Source of the DNA: CAYYSY01 sp964474355
Lineage (GTDB): Bacteria > Myxococcota_A > UBA9160 > UBA4427
DNA: 39,834 nucleotides
Direction of reading: 5' to 3'
Assembly (NCBI GenBank): GCA_964474355.1
Contig: CAYYSY010000138.1
Span: forward strand, 1-39,834
Within the stretch, counting starts at the first letter, position 1; the number at the start of each line of letters is the position of its first letter. The position numbers and the translations under genes are program-made. Under the pieces are notes generated by a model. The model was not told where the DNA came from and made no database searches. It saw nothing but the letters and a program-made list of their open reading frames with translations. This document shows, piece by piece, positions 7,042 through 14,915 of this stretch.

Positions 7042-8157
7042 CTACGCGTCGAGCACCTCAGCCGCAATCAGCTTCTCGAGATACCCCGTATCCCAGAAGT
7101 TGAGCTGAAGCTGCTTCGCCCGCCTGAAATACAGCTGCGCGTCGTACTCGATCGTGAACCCGACCCCACCGAAGACCTGCAGCGACATCGCAGTGAGGTC
7201 GCGGTAGGTCTGGCACGCGAACAGCTTCGCCATCGGCGCGAGCGAAGCTATGTCGCGACCCTCGGACCGAGCCCAGGCCGCCTCGTACACCAGCGTGCGC
7301 CCACCCGAGACGTTGGTCGCCGCGTCGGCCATGTAGTGGCTGAGCGCCTGGAACGCACCGAGCGGCTTGTCGAACTGCGTGCGCTCCTTCGAGTACTCGA
7401 CCGTCATCTCGAGCGCACGATCGGCGCCACCCACTGCGAGCGCCGCAGACAGGATCGCGCCATCGAGCATCACCTGGTGCCACGTGCTCCAATCGCCGAC
7501 GGTGTCGGCAGCGGGGACGCGCGCGCCGTCGAAGGTCACCTGGTACTGGGTGTCGCTGGCCAGGCTCTTCTGCTGCTCGAGCGAGACGCCGGCGGCGTTC
7601 GGGTCGACCAGCAGCAGCGTGATGTCCTCTTCGCCGTCGCCCGTGCGCACTGGCACGACGAGCCGATCGGCCGAGCTCGCGAACATCGCGTGGCGCTTGA
7701 CGCCACTCAGCACGTAGTCGTCGCCATCGCGCTCGGCGCGCAGCTGCACGCCCTTGGCGCCGTTGCCGTTGCTCGGCTCGAGCGCGGCGACCGAGAAGAT
7801 CGCATCGCCACTCGCGAGCTTCGGCAGCCACCCCTGCTTCTGCTCCTCGGTACCTGCGGCGAGCAGCGTGCCCGCGCCGAGCACGCAGCTGACGAAGTGC
7901 GGCGTCGGCGCCAGCGAGCGGCCGAGCTCTTCGTACAACACGACGCCCTCGAGCAGCGACATGTCGCCGCCACCGTACGTCTCGGGGATCAGGAGCCCCA
8001 GAACGCCGAGATCGCCGAGCTGCGCCCAGAAGTCCTTGGCGTAGCCGACCGGGTCGTCCTCGAGCTTGCGCACGACCTCGATGGGACAGTGCTCGGCGCA
8101 CACGCCGCGCACCATCTCGCGCAGCATCTCCTGCTCTTCGCTGAAGTCCAGATCCAT
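7042..8157 (-). CDS. Acyl-CoA dehydrogenase (short form, operon end)
   Basis: A 371-residue FAD-dependent acyl-CoA dehydrogenase-fold protein. It begins DLDFSEEQEMLREMVRGV, has LIPETYGGGDMSLLEGVVLYEELGRSLAPTPH, the mid-barrel FSVAALEPSNG region that contacts FAD and substrate, and the C-terminal helical domain SKERTQFDKPLGAFQALSHYMADAAT ... VFGGVGFTIEYDAQLYFRRAKQ. The TPH and GGVGFT.E.DAQLY motifs resemble FadE-type subunits of the kind that pair as heterotetramers in steroid side-chain oxidation, but this is inference. It is the last gene of a five-gene minus-strand run (11687 to 7042). GAGAGGAG lies upstream of its ATG. Confidence 0.88.
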   Translation of the reverse strand: MDLDFSEEQEMLREMVRGVCAEHCPIEVVRKLEDDPVGYAKDFWAQLGDLGVLGLLIPETYGGGDMSLLEGVVLYEELGRSLAPTPHFVSCVLGAGTLLAAGTEEQKQGWLPKLASGDAIFSVAALEPSNGNGAKGVQLRAERDGDDYVLSGVKRHAMFASSADRLVVPVRTGDGEEDITLLLVDPNAAGVSLEQQKSLASDTQYQVTFDGARVPAADTVGDWSTWHQVMLDGAILSAALAVGGADRALEMTVEYSKERTQFDKPLGAFQALSHYMADAATNVSGGRTLVYEAAWARSEGRDIASLAPMAKLFACQTYRDLTAMSLQVFGGVGFTIEYDAQLYFRRAKQLQLNFWDTGYLEKLIAAEVLDA

Positions 8158-8236
8158 GATGGCTCCTCTCGCATCGACGGTGCGCCTTGGCCCGCCCGTC
8201 GATCAGGTTGCTCGGCTCGCGGGTCTCGCGATGCCG

Positions 8237-8719
8237 CTAGGGCTTCCAGTCGTCGCCCTTGCGCGCCCAGGGGTTGTCGTCGTCATCGACGGGCACGGCC
8301 ACGCGCGCGCTGCAGTCGGTCACGGTCCGGGCGCCGACCGACAGGTTCACGGCCAGATCGACCCAGCCGCAGCCGTCCTCGTCCTTGCCGACGCCCTTCA
8401 CGCTGCCGGTGAAGACCATCTTGTCGCCCGGGAAGACCGAGTTCTTCATGCGGAACTGGATCTTGCCGAGGCGACCCTTCGGGCCGGTCCAGTCGGTCAG
8501 GTAGCGCTCGAACCAGGCGGCCTGGTTCGGCGTATTGAGGAAGATGTCCTGCACGCCGTTGCGATTCTGGGCGAAGTCCTTGTCGTGGTGCATCGGCCGG
8601 AAGTCGCGGCTGGCCAGCGCTCCGAGCACGACGGTCGTCGCCGTCACGTCGTAGCTGAGCGAAGGCAGATCGGCGCCTTCGCTCACGTCACCGAGGGTCA
8701 GGTTGGCAGTCTCGCTCAT
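8237..8719 (-). CDS. MaoC-like hot-dog enoyl-CoA hydratase subunit (catalytic)
   Basis: A 160-residue single hot-dog-fold protein. SRDFRPMHHDKDFA at residues 37-50 carries the hydratase-2 dyad, Asp39 and His44 (D-x-x-x-x-H), followed by NTPNQAAWFERYLTDWTGP and a beta-sheet half with KNSVFPGDKMVFTGSV. MaoC-like hydratases add water across trans-2-enoyl-CoA. Here the length covers only one hot-dog domain, and the neighbour upstream (8756-9262) is a second one without this dyad, so the two probably form a heteromer, as do ChsH1/ChsH2-type steroid hydratases. A GAGAGGA site precedes the ATG at 8719. The C terminus is acidic and Asp-rich. Confidence 0.86.
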   Translation of the reverse strand: MSETANLTLGDVSEGADLPSLSYDVTATTVVLGALASRDFRPMHHDKDFAQNRNGVQDIFLNTPNQAAWFERYLTDWTGPKGRLGKIQFRMKNSVFPGDKMVFTGSVKGVGKDEDGCGWVDLAVNLSVGARTVTDCSARVAVPVDDDDNPWARKGDDWKP

Positions 8720-8755
8720 GTCGAATCCTCTCTCGCGATGAGACGCGGTGGGCTC

Positions 8756-9262
8756 CTAGCGCTTGTAGCCGAAGCCCGTGTAGCTCTCGACGGCGACGCG
8801 CTCGCCGTCCTGGTTCGTGTAACGGACCTCGATCACCCAGAAGCGGCCGCTGCCGAGCTTCGTGGTCTTCGGCTCGCTCACCGAGTGCAGCACCTGGCAC
8901 GTCTCGAGCCAGTCGCCGGGGCGCACGGGCTCGTAGAAGGTGATGGTGTTGTCGGTCATGACCGCCTCGGGCAGGCAGAGCGCCTCCTTCAGATCGAAGT
9001 GGATCTGCAGGGGCTGCGCCTGCTTCGTGCGACCGGGCGCCCACAGATGCGGGCGGAACCAGACCGAGATCATCGTGGGGGGCGCGATGGGTCCGCCGGT
9101 GATCTCGGCCGCGGCCTCCTCGTCCCAGAAGAGCGGATTGCCGTTCTCCACGGAGGAGCAGGTCGTCCAGATGTAGCCCTGCTCGACGGGGAACTCGCCC
9201 TTCTCCTTGTATCGCTCCTTGCCGATCCATCCCTGGACCTCGGCGGGCAGCTCATCGGCCAT
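8756..9262 (-). CDS. MaoC N-terminal/FAS1-like dehydratase-domain protein (non-catalytic partner)
   Basis: A 168-residue hot-dog protein of the type annotated 'FAS1-like dehydratase domain' or 'MaoC_dehydrat_N'. It has EGRGYIWTTCSSVENGNPLFWDEEAAAEITGGPIAPPTMISVWFRP, the characteristic NPL.WD and GPIAPPTM sequence of that group, then PVRPGDWLETCQVLHSVSEPKTTKLGSGRFWVIEVRYTNQDGERVAVESYTGFGYKR. The D-x-x-x-x-H dyad seen in the next gene is absent. The likely role is to bind substrate and complete a heteromeric hydratase with the 8237-8719 product, which starts 36 bases downstream. GGGAGAG lies before the ATG. Confidence 0.82.
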   Translation of the reverse strand: MADELPAEVQGWIGKERYKEKGEFPVEQGYIWTTCSSVENGNPLFWDEEAAAEITGGPIAPPTMISVWFRPHLWAPGRTKQAQPLQIHFDLKEALCLPEAVMTDNTITFYEPVRPGDWLETCQVLHSVSEPKTTKLGSGRFWVIEVRYTNQDGERVAVESYTGFGYKR

Positions 9263-9299
9263 GTCGGCTCTCCCTCTCTCTTTCTACTTGCGTCTGCCG

Positions 9300-10481
9300 T
9301 TACTCGACGGCGCCTGCTTCGATCAGTGCGTCGACGTCGGCCTCGGCGAGGCCGGCCTCACTCAGCACCTGTCGCGTGTCGGTCTCGAAGGGCGGTCGCA
9401 CCTGCGTCACCGGCTGCTCGCGAATACATCCCGCGAGCATTGGCGCCATCTGCTCGAAGTCGCCCGCCTCGTCGTGGTGGGCCTTCATGAAGAGACCGCG
9501 CGCGCGCAGGCGCTCGTCCTGGACCAGCTCGGGGATCGAGAGCACCGGCGCCACGCACGTGTCGTTCGGTGCGAGCTCCTCGGTCCACTCGTCACGGGTG
9601 CGCGTCTTGAACGCGGCCTTGAAGGCTTCGCGGATCTCGTGCTGCTTCGCGTCGTCCATCTGCGAGCCCGCGTGCTCGGGGCAACCGAGACGCTCGCAGA
9701 GGTTGCGGTAGAAGTGCGGCTCGATGGCGCCAACGGAGATCCAGCCGCCGTCCTTGCACTCGTAGACGTCGTAGCAGGCGTAGCGGCCCGTCAGCAGCAC
9801 CTGTCGGGAGCCGGCCACCTCTCCGGTTGCGAGGTACTGATCGATCGAGAGGCTCATCAGCGAGAGCACGCCCTCGGTGGCAGACACGTCGAGGTACGTG
9901 CCCTCCCCCGACACGCCGCGCCGCACGAGCGCCGCCATGATCGAGAGCACGGCGTGCATCCCGCCACCGGCGCTGTCGGCGGCGGTGGCGCCGGGGATCG
10001 GCGGACCGCCATCGGCGCGCGGCTCGCTGCACGCGAGGTAGCCGCTCATCGCGAGGTAGTTGATGTCGTGCCCCGCCCAGCCGGCCGCCGGCCCCGTCTG
10101 CCCGTAGCCGCTCGTCGAGCAGTACACGAGGCGGGGGTTCACGGCGTGCAGCTCATCCCAGCCGAGGCCGAGCCGCGCAGCGACGCCCGGGCGATAGCTC
10201 TCGATCAGCACGTCCGAGATGGCGGCGACCTTCAGCAGCGCCTCGCGCCCGGCTTCGCTCTTCAGGTCGAAGCGCATCCGCTCGATGCCCCGCCCCGCGC
10301 CGTACGTATGAAAGGGCGGCACGATCTGCTTCGCGCCCTTCTTCGACACCGGCGCGACCTGGATCACCCGCGCGCCGTAATCGGCGAGCGTGCGCGACGC
10401 GCGCGCGGCCGGGCCGACGCTCGCCAGGTTGAGGACGGTCACGCCCTCGAGCAGCGGGGTTTTCGGGGTGGGGGGAGCCAT
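9300..10481 (-). CDS. CaiB/BaiF family CoA enzyme, alpha-methylacyl-CoA racemase-like
   Basis: A 393-residue class III CoA-transferase-fold protein. LLEGVTVLNLASVGPAARASRTLADYGARVIQV begins the Rossmann-like CoA domain. Two residues place it with racemases rather than transferases: H138 in WAGHDINYLAMSG and D169 in GATAADSAGGGM, corresponding to His126 and Asp156 of the mycobacterial racemase. The racemase interconverts 2R- and 2S-methylacyl-CoA so that later dehydrogenases can act on branched side chains. The gene starts 15 bases after the acyl-CoA dehydrogenase stop upstream, with no strong ribosome binding site, which suggests translational coupling. The C terminus ends in VDALIEAGAVE as in CaiB/BaiF proteins. 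Confidence 0.84.
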   Translation of the reverse strand: MAPPTPKTPLLEGVTVLNLASVGPAARASRTLADYGARVIQVAPVSKKGAKQIVPPFHTYGAGRGIERMRFDLKSEAGREALLKVAAISDVLIESYRPGVAARLGLGWDELHAVNPRLVYCSTSGYGQTGPAAGWAGHDINYLAMSGYLACSEPRADGGPPIPGATAADSAGGGMHAVLSIMAALVRRGVSGEGTYLDVSATEGVLSLMSLSIDQYLATGEVAGSRQVLLTGRYACYDVYECKDGGWISVGAIEPHFYRNLCERLGCPEHAGSQMDDAKQHEIREAFKAAFKTRTRDEWTEELAPNDTCVAPVLSIPELVQDERLRARGLFMKAHHDEAGDFEQMAPMLAGCIREQPVTQVRPPFETDTRQVLSEAGLAEADVDALIEAGAVE

Positions 10482-10496
10482 CGCGAGATCGTCGAT

Positions 10497-11687
10497 CTAG
10501 AAGTTCTTGGGCAGCCCGAGCGCGCGCCGGGCGATGATGTTCTTCTGGATCTCCGAAGCGCCGCCGCCGATCGTGTCGATCACCGTGTAGCGGTAGGTCG
10601 ACTCGGCGCGGCCCTCCATCGGGCCCTCCTCGGTGCCCACGCGCAGCTGCGCGCCGGGGCCCCCGATGTCCATCGAAGCGTTGGCGAGCTTCTTCGAGAA
10701 GCCGGTGGCGAAGAGCTTGTACATCGACGCCTGGGTCGTGGGCGGCTTCTTGCCGACGCCGGCCTTCGAGACGAAGTCGAGGCCGAGCACGCGGGCCACC
10801 TCCGCCTGGGTCGCGAGCTGCGCGATCGTCGAACGGACCTTCGGGTCGTCCTTCAGCGGCTCGCCGTCTCGGGTCTCGTTCTTGACGTAGTCGATCAGGA
10901 GGTCGAGGCGCTGATTGATCGGCGAGAAGGTGAACATCGTGAAGCGTTCGAGGTCGAGCGCCTCGCTGATGTAGCCGAAGCCCTTGCCGACCTCGCCGAC
11001 GACGTAGTCGTCGGGCACGAAGACGTCCTTGAAGTAGACCTCGTTCGTGCGCTCGTCGCCGATCGTCCAGGTCGCGTGGATCTCGAGCCCGGGGTGATCC
11101 ATGGGCACGAGCATCAGCGTGATGCCCTTGTGCTTCTCGTTCGGGTCCGTGCGTACGCCGACCCAGTACCAGTCGGCGAAGTGCGCCGACGTGGTCCAGA
11201 TCTTCTGACCGTTCAGCATCCAGCCGCCGCGCTCGTCGTCGTGGATGCCACGCAGCTGCATGTTCGCCGCGTCGCTGCCCGCCTGGGGCTCGCTGTAGCC
11301 GACCGCGAACTCGACCTCGGCATTCAGGATCTTCGGCAGGAACTCGGCCTTGAGTCTCTCGTTGCCATGGCGGATCAGCGTCTTGCCGATGATGCCCACG
11401 CCCTTGCCGATCTGCGGACCACCGCGTCCGGCGAGCGCCTCGTTCAGCAGGTACTCGTAGACGCCCTCGCCTTCCTGGCCGCCGTGCTCCTTGGGCCACG
11501 TGATGCCGAGCCAGCCCTTGTCGGCGAGCTTCTTCATGAAGTCGCGGCGATCCTGGGTGTCGACGATCTGGGCCATGTTCTCGCGCGTCACGTCGAAGAC
11601 GTCACCGCTGCCGTCGTCGTTGGCCTCGATGAACGCCTCGACCTCCGCGAGGAAGGCGTCCTGCTCGTCCGAGAATTCGAAGTTCAT
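10497..11687 (-). CDS. Acyl-CoA dehydrogenase (first gene of the 11.7-7.0 kb operon)
   Basis: A 396-residue acyl-CoA dehydrogenase. MNFEFSDEQDAFLAEVEAFIEAN opens the N-terminal helical domain. GWLGITWPKEHGGQEGEGVYEYLLNEALA, AVGYSEPQAGSDAANMQLRG (the FAD-site strand) and QKIWTTSAHFADWYWVGVRTDPNEKHKGITLMLVP are canonical, and IGGGASEIQKNIIARRALGLPKNF closes the C-terminal domain. It is a close paralogue of the gene at 14916-16094, with an almost identical last 30 residues. The start is the ATG at 11685-11687: an AGGAG site lies upstream but is separated from it by a run of ten G (minus-strand C). A longer upstream reading frame belongs to no recognisable protein. Confidence 0.9.
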   Translation of the reverse strand: MNFEFSDEQDAFLAEVEAFIEANDDGSGDVFDVTRENMAQIVDTQDRRDFMKKLADKGWLGITWPKEHGGQEGEGVYEYLLNEALAGRGGPQIGKGVGIIGKTLIRHGNERLKAEFLPKILNAEVEFAVGYSEPQAGSDAANMQLRGIHDDERGGWMLNGQKIWTTSAHFADWYWVGVRTDPNEKHKGITLMLVPMDHPGLEIHATWTIGDERTNEVYFKDVFVPDDYVVGEVGKGFGYISEALDLERFTMFTFSPINQRLDLLIDYVKNETRDGEPLKDDPKVRSTIAQLATQAEVARVLGLDFVSKAGVGKKPPTTQASMYKLFATGFSKKLANASMDIGGPGAQLRVGTEEGPMEGRAESTYRYTVIDTIGGGASEIQKNIIARRALGLPKNF

Positions 11688-11688
11688 C

Positions 11689-11698
11689 GGGGGGGGGG
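11689..11698 (-). promoter_or_regulatory. Ten-base homopolymer between ribosome binding site and start codon
   Basis: Ten consecutive G on the plus strand (C on the transcript) lie between the AGGAG ribosome binding site (around 11699-11703) and the ATG at 11687. Gain or loss of a base here would alter the spacing and so the translation of the acyl-CoA dehydrogenase. Slippage itself is inferred. Confidence 0.5.
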
Positions 11699-11801
11699 CT
11701 CCTGGTTCGTCACCACTCGTGGGTTGAGGGCCGCGGGCACTGGGCGTGCGGGGCCGCGATGAGGGGCTGGGGATGCCTGGGTCACTCAGGCAGGGCGAGA
11801 A

Positions 11802-11830
11802 CATATACGATACGTCGCGTATTGTAAATG
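11802..11830. promoter_or_regulatory. Inverted-repeat operator upstream of the acyl-CoA dehydrogenase operon
   Basis: The core is TACGATACG, three bases TCG, then CGTATTGTA (11806-11826), complementary at 8 of 9 positions. The symmetry extends outward to 13-bp arms matching at 11 of 13. Arm length and spacer resemble TetR-family operators. It lies 115 bases upstream of the gene at 10497-11687, in an AT-richer stretch overlapping possible -10 hexamers on the minus strand such as TACAAT. The regulator is not in the window. A related site is at 16132-16149. Confidence 0.6.
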
Positions 11831-11841
11831 CGCCCCGAGGG

Positions 11842-13314
11842 TCAGATCTGGCGCTGTCGCGCTCCTGACGTGGCTGAGACCGCCGCAACACCACAGAGCA
11901 GCGCCAGGAGGGCGAGCCCGGGAACACCGAGCACCGGGACCGGAGTCGTCGCGCCGAGGCGTCTCGAATTGATGGCCGCATCGAGACGGGCATGCGCGCC
12001 GGCCTGCAGGGGCGTGAGCCGCTCGAGATCCAGCGGCGACTGCTCGAACGGATCGAGCCCGAGGTCGTACATCTCGTCGGGGCCTGTTCCGCGCCGCACG
12101 AGCTTGTAGCGGATGCCGCGCGCGGCGCGGTTGTGGAGGGCGGGATCGATCGGACCGCGATTGGGCAGAAAGGATTCGGAGAAGATCGTGAGCCGCCGAC
12201 TCGGCGTCGCTGGATCAGCGAGATAGGGGGCGAGCGACACGACGTCGCGTCTCGACGGCACCTCGACGCCGGCGACGTCGAGGATCGTCCCGAAGAGATC
12301 GGTCGCCTGGACGAGTGCGGCCGACTCGCGCCCGCGGCCGGCATCGGCCACGGCCTGCCCCGCGATGATCAGCGGCACGTTCAGGCCTCCCTCATAGACC
12401 GTGCCCTTCGCCCGCTGCTCCTGGACGCGCGGCTGGATCACGGCACGGTGCGTCCCGTTGTCGGCCACGAAGATGACCGTGGTGTCACTCCAGTTCACCG
12501 CATCGAGAACGCGACCGAGCTCGGTATCCATCGCTTCGATCATCGCCCGGAACCGGTCACCGCTATCGGTGAAGTCGTAGACCGTCGGGTCTTCGAGGAG
12601 CGCGTGCGGCGGCTCGTGGAAGGGCGTATGGGGCGAGCGGAAGGCGAGCCAGAGAAAGAAGGGCTCCGTGCCCGAGAGCTGACTCAGCGCCTCGTTCGCG
12701 ATGTCGGTCGTCACATAGGTCGGCATCACACGCGACACACCATTCACGGTCTTGCACCAGTCGCTGTATTCGTCGGAGCAGACGAATAGATCGCCTGCGA
12801 AGCGCTGAAAGCCGGCGAAGATCGGGAGCAGCTCGGTGAGTGAAGGCGCGCCGTCGAAGAGATCCCCGAACCGGAAGCCGGCGGTCACCCCCATGTGCCA
12901 CTTGCCGATCGCGGCCGTTCGGTAGCCAGCTGCACCGAGGAGATTCGCGAGGTTGGGCGCCGCGGAGTCGAGCATGTAGTCACGCCCGGCCATCTTGCCG
13001 TTGATCGCGTATCCCGCGCCGTGGGCGGACGGGTGTTGGCCGAGCATCACGGAGACTCGAAACGGCGAGCAGACGGGATAGGCCCACGCATTTCGAAAGA
13101 GCACGCCATTCGAAGCGAGCTCATCGATCGTGGGCGTGTTCGCCACGAGCGGCTGCTCGCCGTAGGCCGCCAGCGCGTCGACGCCGAGGTCGTCGGCGAT
13201 CACGACGATCACGTTCTGGGCGGCGGCCGGCCCCGAAGCCACGAGCGCGGCGATGACGGCCACGAGCAAGGCGAGCAACGCGTGCCTTCGACGCGAGCCA
13301 GGGCGCTCATGCAT
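11842..13314 (-). CDS. Exported sulfatase with C-terminal anchor-like tail
   Basis: A 490-residue sulfatase of the alkaline phosphatase superfamily. The N terminus MHERPGSRRRHALLALLVAVIAALVASGPAAAQ is a signal peptide with cleavage likely after AAA-Q or close by. IVVIADDLGVDALAAYG follows with the metal-binding Asp pair at residues 41-42, and CSPFR at 82-86 is the C-x-P-x-R formylglycine site. DNGTH and SESFLPNRG occur later. The C terminus has a hydrophobic segment VPVLGVPGLALLALLCGVAAV followed by a short basic GARQRQI, like PEP-CTERM-type sorting tails. The start at 13314 overlaps the upstream gene's stop within ATGCATGA. It should release sulfate from a secreted or surface substrate. Confidence 0.88.
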   Translation of the reverse strand: MHERPGSRRRHALLALLVAVIAALVASGPAAAQNVIVVIADDLGVDALAAYGEQPLVANTPTIDELASNGVLFRNAWAYPVCSPFRVSVMLGQHPSAHGAGYAINGKMAGRDYMLDSAAPNLANLLGAAGYRTAAIGKWHMGVTAGFRFGDLFDGAPSLTELLPIFAGFQRFAGDLFVCSDEYSDWCKTVNGVSRVMPTYVTTDIANEALSQLSGTEPFFLWLAFRSPHTPFHEPPHALLEDPTVYDFTDSGDRFRAMIEAMDTELGRVLDAVNWSDTTVIFVADNGTHRAVIQPRVQEQRAKGTVYEGGLNVPLIIAGQAVADAGRGRESAALVQATDLFGTILDVAGVEVPSRRDVVSLAPYLADPATPSRRLTIFSESFLPNRGPIDPALHNRAARGIRYKLVRRGTGPDEMYDLGLDPFEQSPLDLERLTPLQAGAHARLDAAINSRRLGATTPVPVLGVPGLALLALLCGVAAVSATSGARQRQI

Positions 13315-14710
13315 GCGGCAGCTCGCCGATGGCGTCGGCAACGCCGCGGCCGTCCCAGCGGATCACCCTCCCCTCGCGTGCCGAGCGATCGGCGCCGAAG
13401 GCCATCCGGTGACTCCAGAGCGAGTCCTCTGCCGTCGTCTCGGGGCGGGCACCCCCACGCACGGCGTCGAGGAAGGCGCGGAAGAGCAGCGGGTCGGCGC
13501 CGCCGTGGAGCCCGCCCTCCTGATCGAGCGAGACGGCCCGCGAGCCTCCGCTCTTGTGGTCGAAGACGCGCAGCCACTGTTCGACGTTGTAGAAGCCCGC
13601 GACCAGCGAGCCCCGGGTCCCGTCGATGCGCGTCTCCCTGCCCTCGCGGTACGACGTCGAATGCATGGTGAAGCTCGCGTTCACTCCGTTGGCGAAGAGC
13701 ACGTTCACCGTCTGGCTCGACGGCTGGTCGTTGTCGCCGACGCGGTAGACGCAACGCCCGTATCGGGTCTCGCGCAAGGCTCGCTCGACGCCCTCGGGCG
13801 AGGGGTCGCGTGTGATGACCGAGATCGGCCAGCCGGCCCACTCGCTCGCCCGCGGCGGCTCGGGCGCGACAGGCGGCGGCGCCGGATCGGTCAACGCCGT
13901 CGATCGCCGTCCCGCATCGAGCAGCAACGGTGACACGTCGCGGTACATCGCGACGGCGTCGTATGGGCACGTCGGCGCATGGGCGCAGCCATCGATGCAC
14001 CGCTCCGGCGCGCCATCGGGCGCGTTCGCCTCGCAGAGCTGTGTCGACCGCTCGAACGACGACAGGCGCTCGGGCGGCGCGCCGGCCCACCAGTGCAGCA
14101 GGTCGAGGTCGTGACACGACTTCGCGAGGATCATCGGCGACGAGGCGGCGCGGTTGCGCCAATTGCCGCGAGCGTACGAGTGCGCGTAGTGCCAGGTCGA
14201 GACGTTCTCGGAGTGTTGGATCGTGACGATCTCGCCGATCCCGCCCGACTCGATGACCTGCTTCACCGCGCGGTAGAGCGGGGCATAGCGGAGCACGTGA
14301 CAGATCTGCAGCAGCCGACCCGTGCGCGCCGCGACCTCGGCGAGCTTCTCGCACTCGTCCTCGCGCGTCGCCATCGGCTTCTCGAGCAGCACCTCGTAGC
14401 CGGCCTCGAGCGCCTTCACCGCCGGCTCGAAGTGGTGATCGTCCTGGGTCGCGACGAGCGCGAAGTCGGCCATGCGGGGCCGGGCGAGGAGCTCGGCGTC
14501 GGTCTCGAAGCAGGCGTCCAGGCCGAGCCCGTGCAGCTCGGCGAACACGCGCCGCCGGTCGGGGTCGGCCTCCGCGACCGCGACGATCCGGCCGAGCTCG
14601 GGCTCACGCACGAGCAACGACACATACGCGTCGCGCCCGCGCTCGCCCGCGCCGATGACGATGCCGGTGAGGGGCTCGCCGGAGGGGCCCCGGCTTCCAG
14701 CCGACGTCAT
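13307..14710 (-). CDS. Gfo/Idh/MocA family oxidoreductase
   Basis: A 467-residue NAD(P)-dependent sugar-type dehydrogenase. GIVIGAGERGRDAY at residues 16-29 is the Rossmann dinucleotide loop, FALVATQDDHHFEPAVKALEAGYEVLLEKPMA carries the family's EKP motif at 110-112, and SCHDLDLLHWWAG lies in the active-site region. A cysteine-bearing insertion, RCIDGCAHAPTCPYDAVAMY, is typical of one subgroup of these enzymes. I prefer the ATG at 14710; a GTG at 14734 is possible, and neither has a strong ribosome binding site. Its stop overlaps the sulfatase start, so the two are probably made together, suggesting joint work on a sulfated sugar-like compound (inference). Confidence 0.85.
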   Translation of the reverse strand: MTSAGSRGPSGEPLTGIVIGAGERGRDAYVSLLVREPELGRIVAVAEADPDRRRVFAELHGLGLDACFETDAELLARPRMADFALVATQDDHHFEPAVKALEAGYEVLLEKPMATREDECEKLAEVAARTGRLLQICHVLRYAPLYRAVKQVIESGGIGEIVTIQHSENVSTWHYAHSYARGNWRNRAASSPMILAKSCHDLDLLHWWAGAPPERLSSFERSTQLCEANAPDGAPERCIDGCAHAPTCPYDAVAMYRDVSPLLLDAGRRSTALTDPAPPPVAPEPPRASEWAGWPISVITRDPSPEGVERALRETRYGRCVYRVGDNDQPSSQTVNVLFANGVNASFTMHSTSYREGRETRIDGTRGSLVAGFYNVEQWLRVFDHKSGGSRAVSLDQEGGLHGGADPLLFRAFLDAVRGGARPETTAEDSLWSHRMAFGADRSAREGRVIRWDGRGVADAIGELPHA

Positions 14711-14915
14711 CGTTCGCCCCAGCACCCGCACCACGCCGACGTTCCGGCGTTCAGCGGCGTGCGGCGCGTGGCCGAGGCATCACAGGCGATCGACATGTGC
14801 GCGAAGCTACCACGAACGCCTCGCGCCAGCGCGAGCACGACCGCTGCAACGGCGCAGGCGAGCGTCCCGGCCTCCGCCGAAGTCGAATCGTCGCGAAGCC
14901 GCCCACACCCCCTGC

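Noticed and set aside
11688..12344. Long N-terminal extension of the dehydrogenase at 10497
   Set aside because: The extension is Arg/Ser/Pro-rich, overlaps the sulfatase gene and crosses the operator; the ATG at 11687 begins the conserved protein.
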